Shown here in pieces: positions 10,033 to 20,379 of a stretch of DNA of 64,000 bases. Made by a program: the position numbers and the translations under genes. The DNA is from Thalassia testudinum (lineage: Eukaryota > Streptophyta > Magnoliopsida > Alismatales > Hydrocharitaceae): positions 79,534,001-79,598,000 of the forward strand of contig JAZHRO010000002.1 in the NCBI GenBank assembly GCA_037157565.1, written 5' to 3'. Every line of letters starts with the position of its first letter. The first letter of the stretch is position 1. The notes below the pieces were generated by a model. That model ran no database searches, was not told the DNA's origin, and saw nothing but the letters and a program-made list of their open reading frames with translations.

Positions 10033-12919
10033 TGTTGAGATGACCCTTCCCAAGTGTCCTTGGACCATTTAAGGAGATTTGGGAGGGGTTTGTTGCAATT
10101 TACAACCCCCTGGAACTTGTCTGGGGGTTTTGCAGGTAAAATAGGATTGGTGGGGGGGCATTTTTACAATTTACCCCAACCCCACACCTTTCCAACACAC
10201 ACCCTAACCATAACCCTAATCCACACCTATAAAACTACCCCATTTCTCGATTCCCGTGCCCTACACTAACACCCTCCCTCTCCTTGCAGTACCATCTCAA
10301 CCCCTCTTCCTCCCCTTTTTCCCATGTCTCCTCTACCGTGCAAGGAGCTGAGTTGCTGGAGCTCGAGCTCGTGTGGAGGAGAAGCTGCTGAAGCTTGGCC
10401 GCGAGGAGGAGTTCGTGAGGAGCGGGGAGCGTGCTGGGAGCTTGCTGTTGTTGAAGCTCCTACGTGTGGTGGGAGCGGCTAGGCGAAGAGGAAGTCTGTT
10501 GCAAGGGGAAAAACCTCTCAAATTTTTCTGCGGAATCATTTCTCTGCATAATCGGACGTCTAAGAGGAACCTCAGACATCTTATAGGACATTTAGAGCTG
10601 CATTCAGATGTCTAATCCTACACAAAAATAAAAGGTAACACCCTACTCGAGGTCTGTACCTTTCGTACCATCTTCCCTTACCCCGTTGTAGACCTGAGTA
10701 CGTTGGCGTTTGTCCATGTGCGACACGGGGTAAGGGGAAGAGCCCTGCAAGGGAAGGAGGATTCACGAAGGGCTCTGGGAGGAGTTTACTCTGCATATCA
10801 GACGCCTGTATCTCTCAACAGACGTCTGACCGAACGTCCGGAGATAGCACCAGACGTCCGATAAAGTAGATTCAAATGGTAAGGTCATGTTCACTTATTT
10901 CCTTTTCGACGTGTTGTCTGCGGGTGACTGTACGTCATTGTGTGTGTGCAGAGCCATTGGAAAGGTGTGCAGGCGTGACGTCCCAGACACTTTAGGACAT
11001 TTGGACGTCTCTTCGGACGACTGACACTCATCCTAGACGCTCGATTACACTGCCAAACATCTGGAAAGGCCCCAGGACAACCGTGAGGGGTTCCAAACAT
11101 TCGGCCTTCAACATAGAACGCAAGGTGAGATTCCTGTTGCCGTTTAAGACGTCTGGGACCTCTCCCAGACGTCTAATTTTAGTCTGATTTGATGGATTCA
11201 GGCACCAAGCAACTGATCCGGCTAAAGCAGCCTGCCTGGTTCGGTTCAAGTGAACAAGGTAGGGTGTTTGGGTCGGTTCAGGGCCCAAACGAAGTCGATT
11301 TTTCGTAAGTAAGGTACCGTTGGGTCCCTATTGGAAATCCTTATGTAATGGAGTCTTGTTTTCGCTATTTTGAACTCTTTTTCCTATCTCGAGAAATATT
11401 GAAATGGTTGACCTGACCGTCCGTGTTAATAAGACACCCGTCTGTGGTGTGCACACGACCCCAGAGGCTACATGGTCTGCTGTTCGTGCCCCCACACCTT
11501 CCGGTTACTCTGCTAGAGTGGTCCTTACTATCCCTTGTGAATTAAATGATGAAAGTGCATGTTATTTAGAACTAATTGGTTGAACCTTAGGATGTACAAT
11601 GAACCTTAGGGCTGAGATAGAAAAACGAATAATTATACCTGTCGTGAATGTTAAATTGTGGTATTGTTTCTGAATATGCTAAATTACGAGCTGCTTATCT
11701 ATATTCGTTGAATCTTGGCTTGAACTAAAATACATGTCGTATCATGTTTAGCTTGATTGATGAGATAATTGTCAAATTGTGAAACCATGAGCTGCTTGTT
11801 ATGCCCTAAATTTATCATGATATGAATAGAGGCATGTGTATTATACAAAAGTAAGAAATTACTATGCACGAACCCTACGGGAAACCAGAAGAGGAACTCA
11901 CATGTACGGAATAAATGTCATTGGAGAGTAGTTGGCCCTCGAGTACATGGTACCGAGGAGAGCTACTGTACTTAGTGTAAGGGGGAGCTAGCCGCCCTAT
12001 AGGGCCCAAGGTTAGGACTAGCCCCCTACACCAACTCTTGTTAGTCCCACTGGGCAAACCGGGATAGTCGAATGAGGGTACGCATACTGTGGAGGGGTGA
12101 AACCCCTATTCTGAGAGGGCAAGGCCCTGTACTATTCCGTGTTGTCCTTTTGGGCATACCCGCTAGCGGAAATGATTGACCGCGTGCCAGTGTGAGGTAG
12201 CTACCCGTGCACTTATCGGGCGTGCCATAGTCACCGCTACATCATGATTGTGACCTCGGGATGGTAGACCGGGTGTAGGACTACCACGGGGTGCTCTCCC
12301 AACCAGGAGGGTGCCACGTGTACGTCCTACATTATGGGAAAACTATAATTAAGATCGTTCCCTTAGGGAACAGGAGGATTGAGATACATTGTGGACCTTT
12401 TGCTAGGAAAACACTAATTGTTAAATTAACTGTCACTCAGATAATTATATAATTACATGTAAATTTATAATTTTCTTTATTGCATAAATGTTATAACTGT
12501 TGTATATGCCACTCAACTCAGCGTAAGCTGACTCCCCGTTATATATAACCATGTACAGGTCAGAGAGTCGAGCAGCCAGCACCATCGGTTACAGAGGGTG
12601 CTAGACCCATTCGAGCCCAGCCTTAATTCCAGAACTAGTTCTTTTTCAACCTTTTCCACTGTAGTGAGTGTTTCTTTTTCATGTTGGACTCGATTGTGTG
12701 AACTTTTATTGTCGTGATGGCTAGTTTTGGATTATATTGAATGTCTTTTAAGCTTCAATTACTTTCGCTGCTTCCTTTAATTTTTCTACCTATTTGCATG
12801 TGTGGTTTGTATTGGTTCCGTGCATATGGGTTATTTTTCTCGTTGGACGATTAGGTCTTGAGGTTATTCAAGGCGAGCCATTTCCGAGTTCCCAGAGGGG
12901 TCGAATTCGGGTTGTAACA
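10033..12919 (+). mobile_element. 3' LTR of the Tekay/Del-like element (copy 2)
   Basis: The LTR starts near TGTTGAGATGACCC (10033) and ends GGGTTGTAACA (12919), 2887 bp. It aligns with the solo LTR at 3280-5974: hairpin, the GAACCTTAGG region, the GTACC module, the CCACGGG and GTGCCACGTG stretch and the final CGTTGGACGA-T-GGTCTTG block. A TATA box TATAAAAC is at 10228-10235. AGACGTCT motifs are fewer and more mutated than in copy 1, with exact copies near 10820 and in the hairpin. It is followed by ATTAT and a VPS13-like exon. Confidence 0.82.
11147..11174. repeat. conserved LTR stem-loop, copy 2
   Basis: AGACGTCTGGGA (11147-11158) pairs perfectly with TCCCAGACGTCT (11163-11174) around loop CCTC. 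Compared with copy 1 the arms differ by an extra G-C pair compensated on both sides. Confidence 0.9.
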
Positions 12920-13082
12920 ATTATACTTCATATGAAACTCGAAAAAGGAAAGAATCTGATCAACTAGACCTCGTCTGATTGATTCTTCAGCATCTTCCCT
13001 GTACCCAATCAATCGATTAAGCCATTCCCAGTCCTCTTCAGTGAAACCTTTGTTTTCACTTTCATCACTCCCAGAGGTGCTC
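12920..13082 (-). pseudogene. VPS13-like exon fragment broken by a retrotransposon
   Basis: On the minus strand a splice acceptor (TTGTTGTCCAG, AG at 13083-13084) is followed by an open exon. It reads STSGSDESENKGFTEEDWEW, then LNRLIGYREDAEES, and FEFHMKYN up to the Tekay LTR edge. The pattern of acidic residues, TEE-W--LN-IIGY and, some 20 residues on, -E-HMK-N resembles plant VPS13-type intermembrane lipid-transfer proteins; this match is from memory of the family. The LTR interrupts the exon, so the copy is presumably not functional, or is a gene fragment carried here. Neighbouring exons are not visible to 13850. The family call is tentative; the exon character is better supported. Confidence 0.45.
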
Positions 13083-13849
13083 CTGGACAACAAAATACTC
13101 AATTGCTTACCATAATAAATGTACTATGCCTTGATAAGATTACTGCAATAAGTGCCTTTTTTACCATCCAAACGGCCATCATGAATTCGTAGCTTTATTT
13201 AATAAAGCGAAAACTAGATTCAATATCCTGCTCCAAGAACTTGTGTGCCAGCATTCTGCATGAATCAAAAGCATTATGAAGCTCTTAAACGTCAATTTGG
13301 TGCACATTTGGACTTGCTTTCTATTGCTTATGCTCTCAAATTGTCAAAGCTTTGTAGTCAACATTTCTTTCTACTTTAATCATGATGTGGAATCTGCAAT
13401 AATTTTTTTGCAATTCTATTGATCTCCTATAATTTTGATTGTCACTAGTGGCCCATGATCATTGAGTTACTGAGGCATATAAGGTGTGTGTTCTTGTTAC
13501 AGTCAAATGAATACTTCTGATCAATTATTGGGACCTCCACAAGAATGCCTGTAAGGATTTAATATTAGAAGTATGCCAATGAGAGCTTGAAGATTTTTTT
13601 CAGAAAAAGAAGAGTAACAATACACTATGCCCTTTTGGAAAAGCTTGTGGGAATGTGTTGGCCTAATGGAAATAGGAAAAGAAGGGACAGGAGCATATTT
13701 GCTCCGTGAGAAAAACTAAATTGTTTTTTTTCTCAATATTTTATACACTTTTAGTAACAAAATGGGAACTTAAAATGAGGGACAGGGAAGGACTATCCCC
13801 ACTGTCTTCTCCGCGCGTAAGAGCCCGCAGAAGCTATTGAAGAGGTGAC
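13083..13849. other. no gene recognised
   Basis: AT-rich sequence upstream of the VPS13-like exon on its strand. It may be its intron. I see no further exon, repeat or RNA gene here. Confidence 0.5.
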
Positions 13850-14281
13850 TTCAATCGACGTAGCTATTGTAGTTGGGATCCTCAATTGAGGACCTAGAGG
13901 ACTTCCGGGAGCGAATCTGCATGACTTGGGAGGTGATTTGACGAAAAACACAGTTGGAAGGTGAAGAGCTCCGGTAAGGGACCTGAAATACAAAATATGG
14001 GCTAAAAGCCCTTGTTAAAACATTCAAGAGGATCGTCGTAGGGCGTGGAAGGTGATGGCGGCGTCCGTGGGGTGATTCATGCGTGGATGAGGGCGGACAG
14101 TGACGAAGAAGGTGGTCGGCAATGGGTATGTTCGGGGGAGCTTTTGAGTGGGTGGAGTGGCGAACAGGTAGAGGAGTTTTGTGTGGAGATGAGTGGTGAA
14201 GCTTGTGAGGGTGTTGGCGAGGCATGTGGTGCAGCAGAGTGACGGAAAAGCCTCGTTAGAGATATGGCCAGAGATGGAGAA
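13850..14281 (-). mobile_element. family X LTR-like repeat, copy A, distal part
   Basis: This piece aligns with about 32830-33310: both contain ATGGGCTAAAAGCCC or ATGGGCTCAAAAGCCCC, TTCAA-AGGATCG, and GTGGAGTGGCGAA-AG-TA or its counterpart. It ends at the Athila solo LTR and resumes at 16075. The orientation is set by the TATA box on the minus strand in the proximal piece. The outer border near 13850 is approximate. Confidence 0.6.
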
Positions 14282-14885
14282 TGATGTAAACACAATTACA
14301 CTACTTAAAAGGTCTATTTTTGCATGTTCTTAAGCATAGGATTGCATTTCATGATATAAATATTGCATAACATGCATCATCTTGCATTTAGAATAGTTTG
14401 AATAAAATGGAGGTTAATTGTCTCCTTTTATGTGCTTGGACAGGGCAAATATTTTATCAGGGCCTCGGATCAAAGATCCAACCGTATGGATGTGATTAGG
14501 GCGACGATTGGAGTTCAACGACTCCAAGATCGCCCTAATCAGGCATCCGTAGCATCAGATAAGTGACCTGGGAACCCTAGAAGATCAAGGGCCAGGATGG
14601 TGTAAATCTGCACTTCAGATGGTAAATCCGACCGCACGGATGAATTCGGATCGACGATCGCAGCCCAACTACACAAAAATCAAGTCAATCCGACATCCGT
14701 GGCACCATCTACAACTTCCAGAAGATGGACGGCCAAGATGGCGCCACGTGGCGCCATCTCAGCCGCCCAAATGGCCGTTTGCATTTTGTGAAGGTCCCCT
14801 CCCGATCGCTCTCCGCCGTCAGATGGAGATCCAACGGCTGTGGTCGCTCGCGCTTAAAAGCGTCCGCGCGACCATTTCGTCCGCG

Positions 14886-14937
14886 TAGCGCAGCGGCGAC
14901 GCAGCTGCGGGCGAAGCAGAGGTCGCGGGTTCGAGCC
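14886..14937 (+). other. tRNA-like A-box/B-box module inside the Athila LTR
   Basis: TAGCGCAGCGG (14886-14896) fits the Pol III A-box TRGCNNAGNGG. GGTTCGAGCC (14928-14937) fits the B-box GGTTCRANYCC closely. The gap of 31 nt is that of tRNA genes. Between them CTGC and GCAG flank a 7-nt GGGCGAA, an anticodon-arm-like hairpin. CGCGG and CCGCG flank GTTCGAG, a T-arm-like hairpin. No matching acceptor stem is visible and the loop lacks U33, so it is not a working tRNA. It may derive from a tRNA or a SINE head. It lies upstream of the LTR TATA box. Confidence 0.65.
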
Positions 14938-15101
14938 GCGGTGAGGGGGTGAAAGGCGCGGGCGAGCGGGTGCGGACGAGCGACAGATGAAGATCCAACG
15001 GCTGTGCGCGCTCAATCAGGATGACGCGCGATTGGACGCCGGGCGTAACGCGCGATCGCACGCGGGTGGGCGCGCTACGCAGCAGGCGCGGACGCGATTT
15101 A

Positions 15102-15129
15102 AGCCGTCCGATCTCGCGATCGGACGGCT
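15102..15129. repeat. covarying LTR hairpin, copy 2
   Basis: AGCCGTCCGATC (15102-15113) and GATCGGACGGCT (15118-15129) pair perfectly around TCGC. It matches the hairpin at 9004-9031 with one compensated pair. Confidence 0.88.
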
Positions 15130-16074
15130 GAGACTTCGCGGACGTGCGTAGGCGTTACGCGCGCGGGCAGCCGAGCGGGCGCGCGTGGGCGCGGAGGCTA
15201 CGCCCATGTTGGGGGCTTTAGCGACGGTTTTATCCGTCACTAAAGACCCCTCATTTATTGTTTTGAAGTTGTAATGTCCATTTTGCCCCCACTCCTTGCA
15301 ACTATAAAAGGAGACCCCCTCCATACGAAATTTTCATCCCTTCTTTCTCCTCTCTACCCCTCCAAAGCTCAAGAGAAGCTTGTCCCACACCCGGGATGCT
15401 TCTCGCGAGATAAAGTCCAATTTTCGTTCCCCTTCGGAAGTGGATCCCGCGACGACGACGGCGTGCTGCTTCGTTCCCGTTCTTCTGCTTCGTCCTCCTT
15501 CGTCCCGCTTCATTCTCCTTCGTCCAGGCGTCGTCCCGTCCGGCTCGTCCTCCAAGCAACCGTCGAGGAGGATTTCTCTCTCCCTATTCTTTTTACCGCT
15601 TTCTAGTATAGATTTACTGCTTTCTAGATTAATCTACTCGTCCTCCAAGCAATCATCGAGGAGGACATTTCTCTCTCCATTCTTTTAATGCTTTCTAGAG
15701 TAAAATTATCGCTTTCTAGAGTAATTATTTTATGCTTTCTAGTTGTAATGAACAATCTCTTCAATACAAAAATTTCTTGTTTATTCTACATCTCATTTTG
15801 ATTTCTCTGTGTAATATTCTCTTTCTCTCTTACTCTCTCTCTCTCTTCTATTTATTGTAAATAATTAGATGGTTCTAAATTGAATTATTCTGTAACAAAT
15901 AAAAAGAAACGCGTAATTTTTAAATCAAACGTCTACCTCCCTGTGTTCGACCCGGAATTTTAATTTCGGTATAAATTTTATTTTTTGAACACAAATTCTT
16001 CGCTTTCGAACTACAACGACAGGTTTTCCAAAACCAATCTCGTTAGCGTAGGTTCGTAATCGTTCAACAGAGAA

Positions 16075-17414
16075 GATGACGGCATACGGTGGCGGCGTGG
16101 GTCAAATTGGGTGATAAATGAGATAAAAAGAGAGTAGAGGAGAAGATAAACCTAACTACGATAACCTTATTGGATGAAAGGGGAGGATTCCCACGCCGGT
16201 GGCATGCTGGACGTGGGGAAGATGAATTCTTTGGAGGTGAAGAAGCGGCAAGGAAGACGAGGAAGGAGGCATTCGCCAGTGTTGCGAGATGCGAAAGAAC
16301 ATGGGGAGGAAGATCCGACTGACTATAGTCTGTGGCAGCGACGAAGAAGGTAGGACAAGGAGCTCACCAGAGTTGGTGGAGATGGCAGTTAGGGAGAAGA
16401 GACGAAGGGGATTCCAACCTCCAAACCAAGCTAAGGAGAAGCGGAATTGCATGAGGGAGCTTTTTATAAGCATTAAGGGGTGTTTCTAAGCTTGGAAAGG
16501 AGCTTTCAAGCTCTAACCAATTCACGCACAAGGGATACCCACATCTCCCATGCATTCGCATGGGAGATTGGGAAGGCAATAGGATTCATGGCCGATCTCA
16601 ATTGGAAGAGAATTCCTCAAGGAATCTCTATTTCAATTTTAGGACTGATTGATTGAAATTGAGGAAGAAAATCTCGCTTAAATCTCAACGGTGAGCTGCA
16701 GCTTACTCCTAATGGCGGCAGGGATCTCTTTGTAAAGGTGACGACAAAGTTAGGGGGATCTTTACAATAGATTTCGAAAGTTGAGGGGCTATGAGAGATA
16801 GAAAAGAGTCTGACTGGATTGAAATGTAAACTAGGTCAAGATAATCTCTGATTGTGCCCAAATTTTGGTACAAACTTAATTTGGACCTAACGAATCTGAT
16901 GGTGAACTCGGATTTTGGCTTTGACCAAGTTTGACTGGGTAATTTATGCACAAACGTATATTAAGGCAACTTCCTGTCTGAGACTCTGTTTTAAGTCAAA
17001 ATAGGTTCTAATGGACAAATCAAGGATACCAAACCTTATAGAATATTTTCTATGAATTTTAGAAGGTTTAAGTGAATTTAATCCTGACCAGAACCTCTAT
17101 TAATTAAGTGGGTCTGAAGTTAGGATTTCAAATGTCCATTAATTCTTGAAATGGGTGAAAACCCGTTTCTATCTACATGAACCCTCTTATTAGACATTAA
17201 TGACCATTTGACCTTTAATTAACCCCTGGAAAATCCCATGACTGTTCTACATTTATGACCTTCTGTTAAAACTACAAATTTAACCAGGTTTTAATGTATT
17301 CTTCTCAGAAAGGATATGTAATGAATTACGACTCTCTAGCGGTTATGTAGAAGCAATTGTCAATTGATTCTGACTAATTAAAGTTAGTTATGGCTGATGA
17401 TGATGTTATTATCA
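16075..17414 (-). mobile_element. family X LTR-like repeat, copy A, promoter-proximal part
   Basis: The stretch aligns along its length with 33410-34615 (same strand) and with the reverse complement of 29834-30900. On the minus strand it starts TGATGATAATAACATC and carries a TATA box (TATAAAAA, reverse of 16461-16468) about 945 bp from that start. The two other copies have the same distance (about 943 and 950 bp). The TG start, TATA box and length suggest an LTR; no coding domain is seen. Confidence 0.62.
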
Positions 17415-17587
17415 TCCAGCATTATAAATAATGCATATCATGCATCATTCTACATTTAGAATAATTTTATGTAAATTATGTATTAATTCGCCTCTTTTTG
17501 TGGCTAGGGGATAAGGCAATATATTTTGGCTCATTGGATTGAATATCCAACCATACGAATTTGATCAGGATGATGATCGAAATTTAA
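17415..17587 (+). mobile_element. Athila LTR copy 3, left part
   Basis: ATTATAAATAATGCATATCATGCATC and the downstream GGCTCATTGGATTGAATATCC-type sequence match the start region of the Athila LTR (8230-8400). The first ~60 bp of the LTR are missing or replaced at the junction with family X. The Sirevirus-like element interrupts it at 17588. Confidence 0.7.
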
Positions 17588-18595
17588 TGAGGATGCTAGG
17601 AATATCCCATGGATCGCAACTAAATACTAGAGGGGAGGGGTGAATAGTACTGCAAAAAAAAAAATGTATGCACAGATCAAAAATAAAGCAACAAGAATTC
17701 AAGCATAGAGTACACCTGATTTATAGTGGAAACCCAATCTGGATCAAAACCACTACCTAAGCCTCCCAGTTTAGGATTTTTTAGACTAAACAACGCTAGT
17801 CAATCCACTAACGTACCACTTGAACGAGGGTGGCACAACCTCTTACAACCACTTCTCTTTCATCCTGAAGAGAAGCAAAAACAACACGGATCTTCCAAAC
17901 AAACTTGGAATCCGCAAATCAAAAACAACAAAATAGTATAACAAGAATATGAATTCCATGGAACCTCAATAAATGATCAAACTGATTTTTCATAGAGGTT
18001 CAAGGCGTCGGGCTTTCGAAGAGCATGGAGAATGGGGCGTGAAAGCCTTTGGAAATAAGCACGAGATGCTCTATTTTTTAATGGTGTTTCTATTTTTAAA
18101 AGTTGTAAAGGAATGGGTTGTGTGAGACCTTTATTTATACAAAAAGTTTTGCCTGAATAGGAAACTAAATTGGCCGATCAATTAAAGTTAATTGGTCGAT
18201 CAAGAGGCAATTTGGTCGATCAATTAAGAAGGTTGGTGGATCATTGATTGATCGATCAAGAGGATTTTTCTCAACTTCCTAAAATAAGCTGATTTGATCA
18301 GTCAATTAATTAGGTTGGTCGATCAAAGTGATTTGGTCGATCAATTAAATAGTTTGGTTAATCAATAACCCTAAAAATTTGATTTTGAAAAAGATGCACG
18401 AAAAATTCGTATTTGAGTTTTATTTAAGGTTCCTTACAATAATGTCCTAGACTCAAATAAATGAAAAAAAGACGCACATCAGCAACTATCTTCTCTTGTC
18501 TTAAAAGATGCTTTAATACTTTGATCAGAGATAGTCCTAAAATGTTAGTCTAACAATAAACATAATTTTGGTGTATCAAAACAGAAGTGCTTACA
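17588..18595 (-). mobile_element. 3' LTR of the Sirevirus-like element
   Basis: On the minus strand it runs TGTAAGCAC... to ...CATCCTCA, 1008 bp. It contains at least four GGTCGATCAA motifs (18194-18203, 18214-18223, 18317-18326, 18335-18344) in AT-rich sequence. It differs from the 5' LTR at scattered sites, so the insertion is not recent. Confidence 0.9.
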
Positions 18596-18610
18596 TTCTC
18601 TCCCTTTTTG
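18596..18610 (-). promoter_or_regulatory. polypurine tract of the Sirevirus-like element
   Basis: Read on the minus strand, AAAAAGGGAGAGAA directly precedes the TGTAAG start of the 3' LTR. Further purine runs (AAAAAGGGGGAGA at about 18660) lie just upstream. Confidence 0.85.
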
Positions 18611-19505
18611 ACGACAACAAAATTATAATTATGAAATTGAGAAAATAGTTTTGCATAAAATCTCCCCCTTTTTGTTTTAGCAAAAAGTAAAACCTGTTGT
18701 TTGTGATTTTACATTAAACTCCCCCTTAAACAAATAATTCAAGCAAAATTTCATGCAATATAAGAGAGCTAAAGTAAAACACAAAACTGAGAGAGACAAT
18801 CTTCATGCATAAATAAATAGTCCAAATAAGCAGTGCATAGAATGTTCTGATAGAAATAAAGTTATACATGCCAAGATAGAAATAGAGACAAATAAAACAT
18901 CTAATCATCTAATGATGCCATGAAGACATCCATAGTACTCTGAAGATCAGTGTCCAACTCGAGATCCAATGATCTGATCTCTCAGAAGATGCAGGCTGAC
19001 CAAGGCAAAGGCGTCGCTGAGCTGATAAACGTGGTGTCGAATGCCTAGATGTTCTGCGAGGAGGAGTAATGTGCTGGTCAGCTGGTCCTGCTGATGCTGA
19101 TGGTGCTGCTGGTGATGCTGATGTAGGAGGAGGAGGTGTTGAAGGCATGGTAGTCGAACGACGAGGTCGGGGAGGTCAATGAAGCTACTGCTAAATGCTA
19201 TGAACTGACTCTCCAAGCCTATCCAAAAAATGACTCTGAGCATTCAGGTACTCTGATACCTGATGCCTTTGCCTCATCATAACCATGTCAGTCTCCCGCT
19301 GCCTATGCATCATCAAAGAAATACCACCGGTCACATCCTAAATAGTGACAAAGTCCCTACCTGATATTTGTCTATCCAAGAGGCTCCAGTCCTAGTCATA
19401 GAAGGAGGGTGATGGTCACACTGGAGGTGGACATGTCGCAGTAAAGTGCTCATAAGGTGGGAACGGAGGTGGTACTGCAGTCTGCTCCCACTGCTACTGC
19501 TACTC

Positions 19506-20351
19506 CTATTGTGCTTCTTGACCACGGGCACCCTGTGCTTGCCCCATCTTCACATAAGTAAGTTTATCGAATATGGAGACACGAGTGATAAACTGTTTAT
19601 GATTGATGTCCATGGGCACACTGAAGTGAAGAAAGATATGGGAAAGAAGTGTCCCAAACTGGAAGGAGCTGCTGGGTGGTTTACTAATGAGATAAAGAAT
19701 CAAATGGTTCCAATTGAACCATTTATTCTTCATAAAAGCATAGAGGGTGATCAGCATAATGCCAGGGTAGTTTTCAAATGATGTGGACTTAGACATGAAA
19801 TTCCACAAAAATACACAATTAGGAAAACGAGGCAAACGTCGAAAATAGGGTGACTTGGCCGGAGAGCCCAAGTCAAAATGAAAGGGAGTGAGCAGGGTCT
19901 CCCTGATGGTGTTAGACTGTGTCTACTGATGTAAGTCAAGAAAAGTAGGTCCAACAGACGGACAACCAAGAATCTCAGTCAAAACATCTGCATTGACCAG
20001 AACTTCTATCTCGTAAACGTTCGAGGTCAACTCGATGTTGGCACCTTCACCTATATGTTTGAGATTGGCATAAAATAGGTGAAAGGACATGGGATCAACA
20101 CCGAGAATGCTGCTATGTTTGGAACCCGCATAAAAGTTTCGCTCAAACAAACGTAAAATCTGATGTTATGCAAATTTCTCACGAATCCCAAGGAAAATAG
20201 ACTCGAAATAAGTGAAATCAATGGGTCTACCGACATGCAGAGAGAATTTCACAAAGAGCAAGAAATGGTCACGACCTACCTCGATAATGAAAAAGCGATC
20301 GAAAGTATCATCACGATGACTAGAAGAGCCGCGTGGACGTTTTGGTGCCAT
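19506..20351 (-). pseudogene. extra ORF downstream of pol (plant retroelement ORF), degenerate
   Basis: One reading frame from ATG at 20351 (MAPKRPRGSSSHRDD) runs for about 280 codons with only two in-frame stops (TAA near 20166, TAG near 19923). Segments such as FHLFYANLKHI, VYEIEVLVNADVLTEILGCP, YPGIMLITLYAFMKNKWFN and FQFGTLLSHIFLHFSVP resemble the putative plant transposon protein domain. That domain follows the pattern FYANL, a middle part ending in EILG-P, and a hydrophobic FG-LLT-IF block. The position after RNase H is where Sireviruses carry an envelope-like ORF. Beyond 19506 the frame fills with stops in a Pro/Gln-rich tail. The function is unknown. Confidence 0.65.
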
Positions 20352-20379
20352 GATATGGTGCTGGAAAACACTGTTGGTC

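Larger units (their letters stand above)
14282..16069 (+). mobile_element. Athila solo LTR (copy 2)
   Basis: It starts TGATGTAAACACA, ends CGTTCAACA and is flanked on both sides by GAGAA (14277-14281 and 16070-16074), a perfect 5-bp target duplication. No internal element sequence is present, so it is a solo LTR left by LTR-LTR recombination. The length is 1788 bp. It aligns throughout with the 3' LTR at 8173-9804 and splits the family X repeat. Features in order: hairpin 14495-14539, tRNA-like module 14886-14937, hairpin 15102-15129, a second hairpin near 15215-15246, TATA box 15303-15310, polypyrimidine leader. Confidence 0.93.

Noticed and set aside
14886..14937. A genuine tRNA gene
   Set aside because: No acceptor stem, no U33 in the loop and no CCA-adjacent discriminator pattern; it repeats only as part of the LTR.
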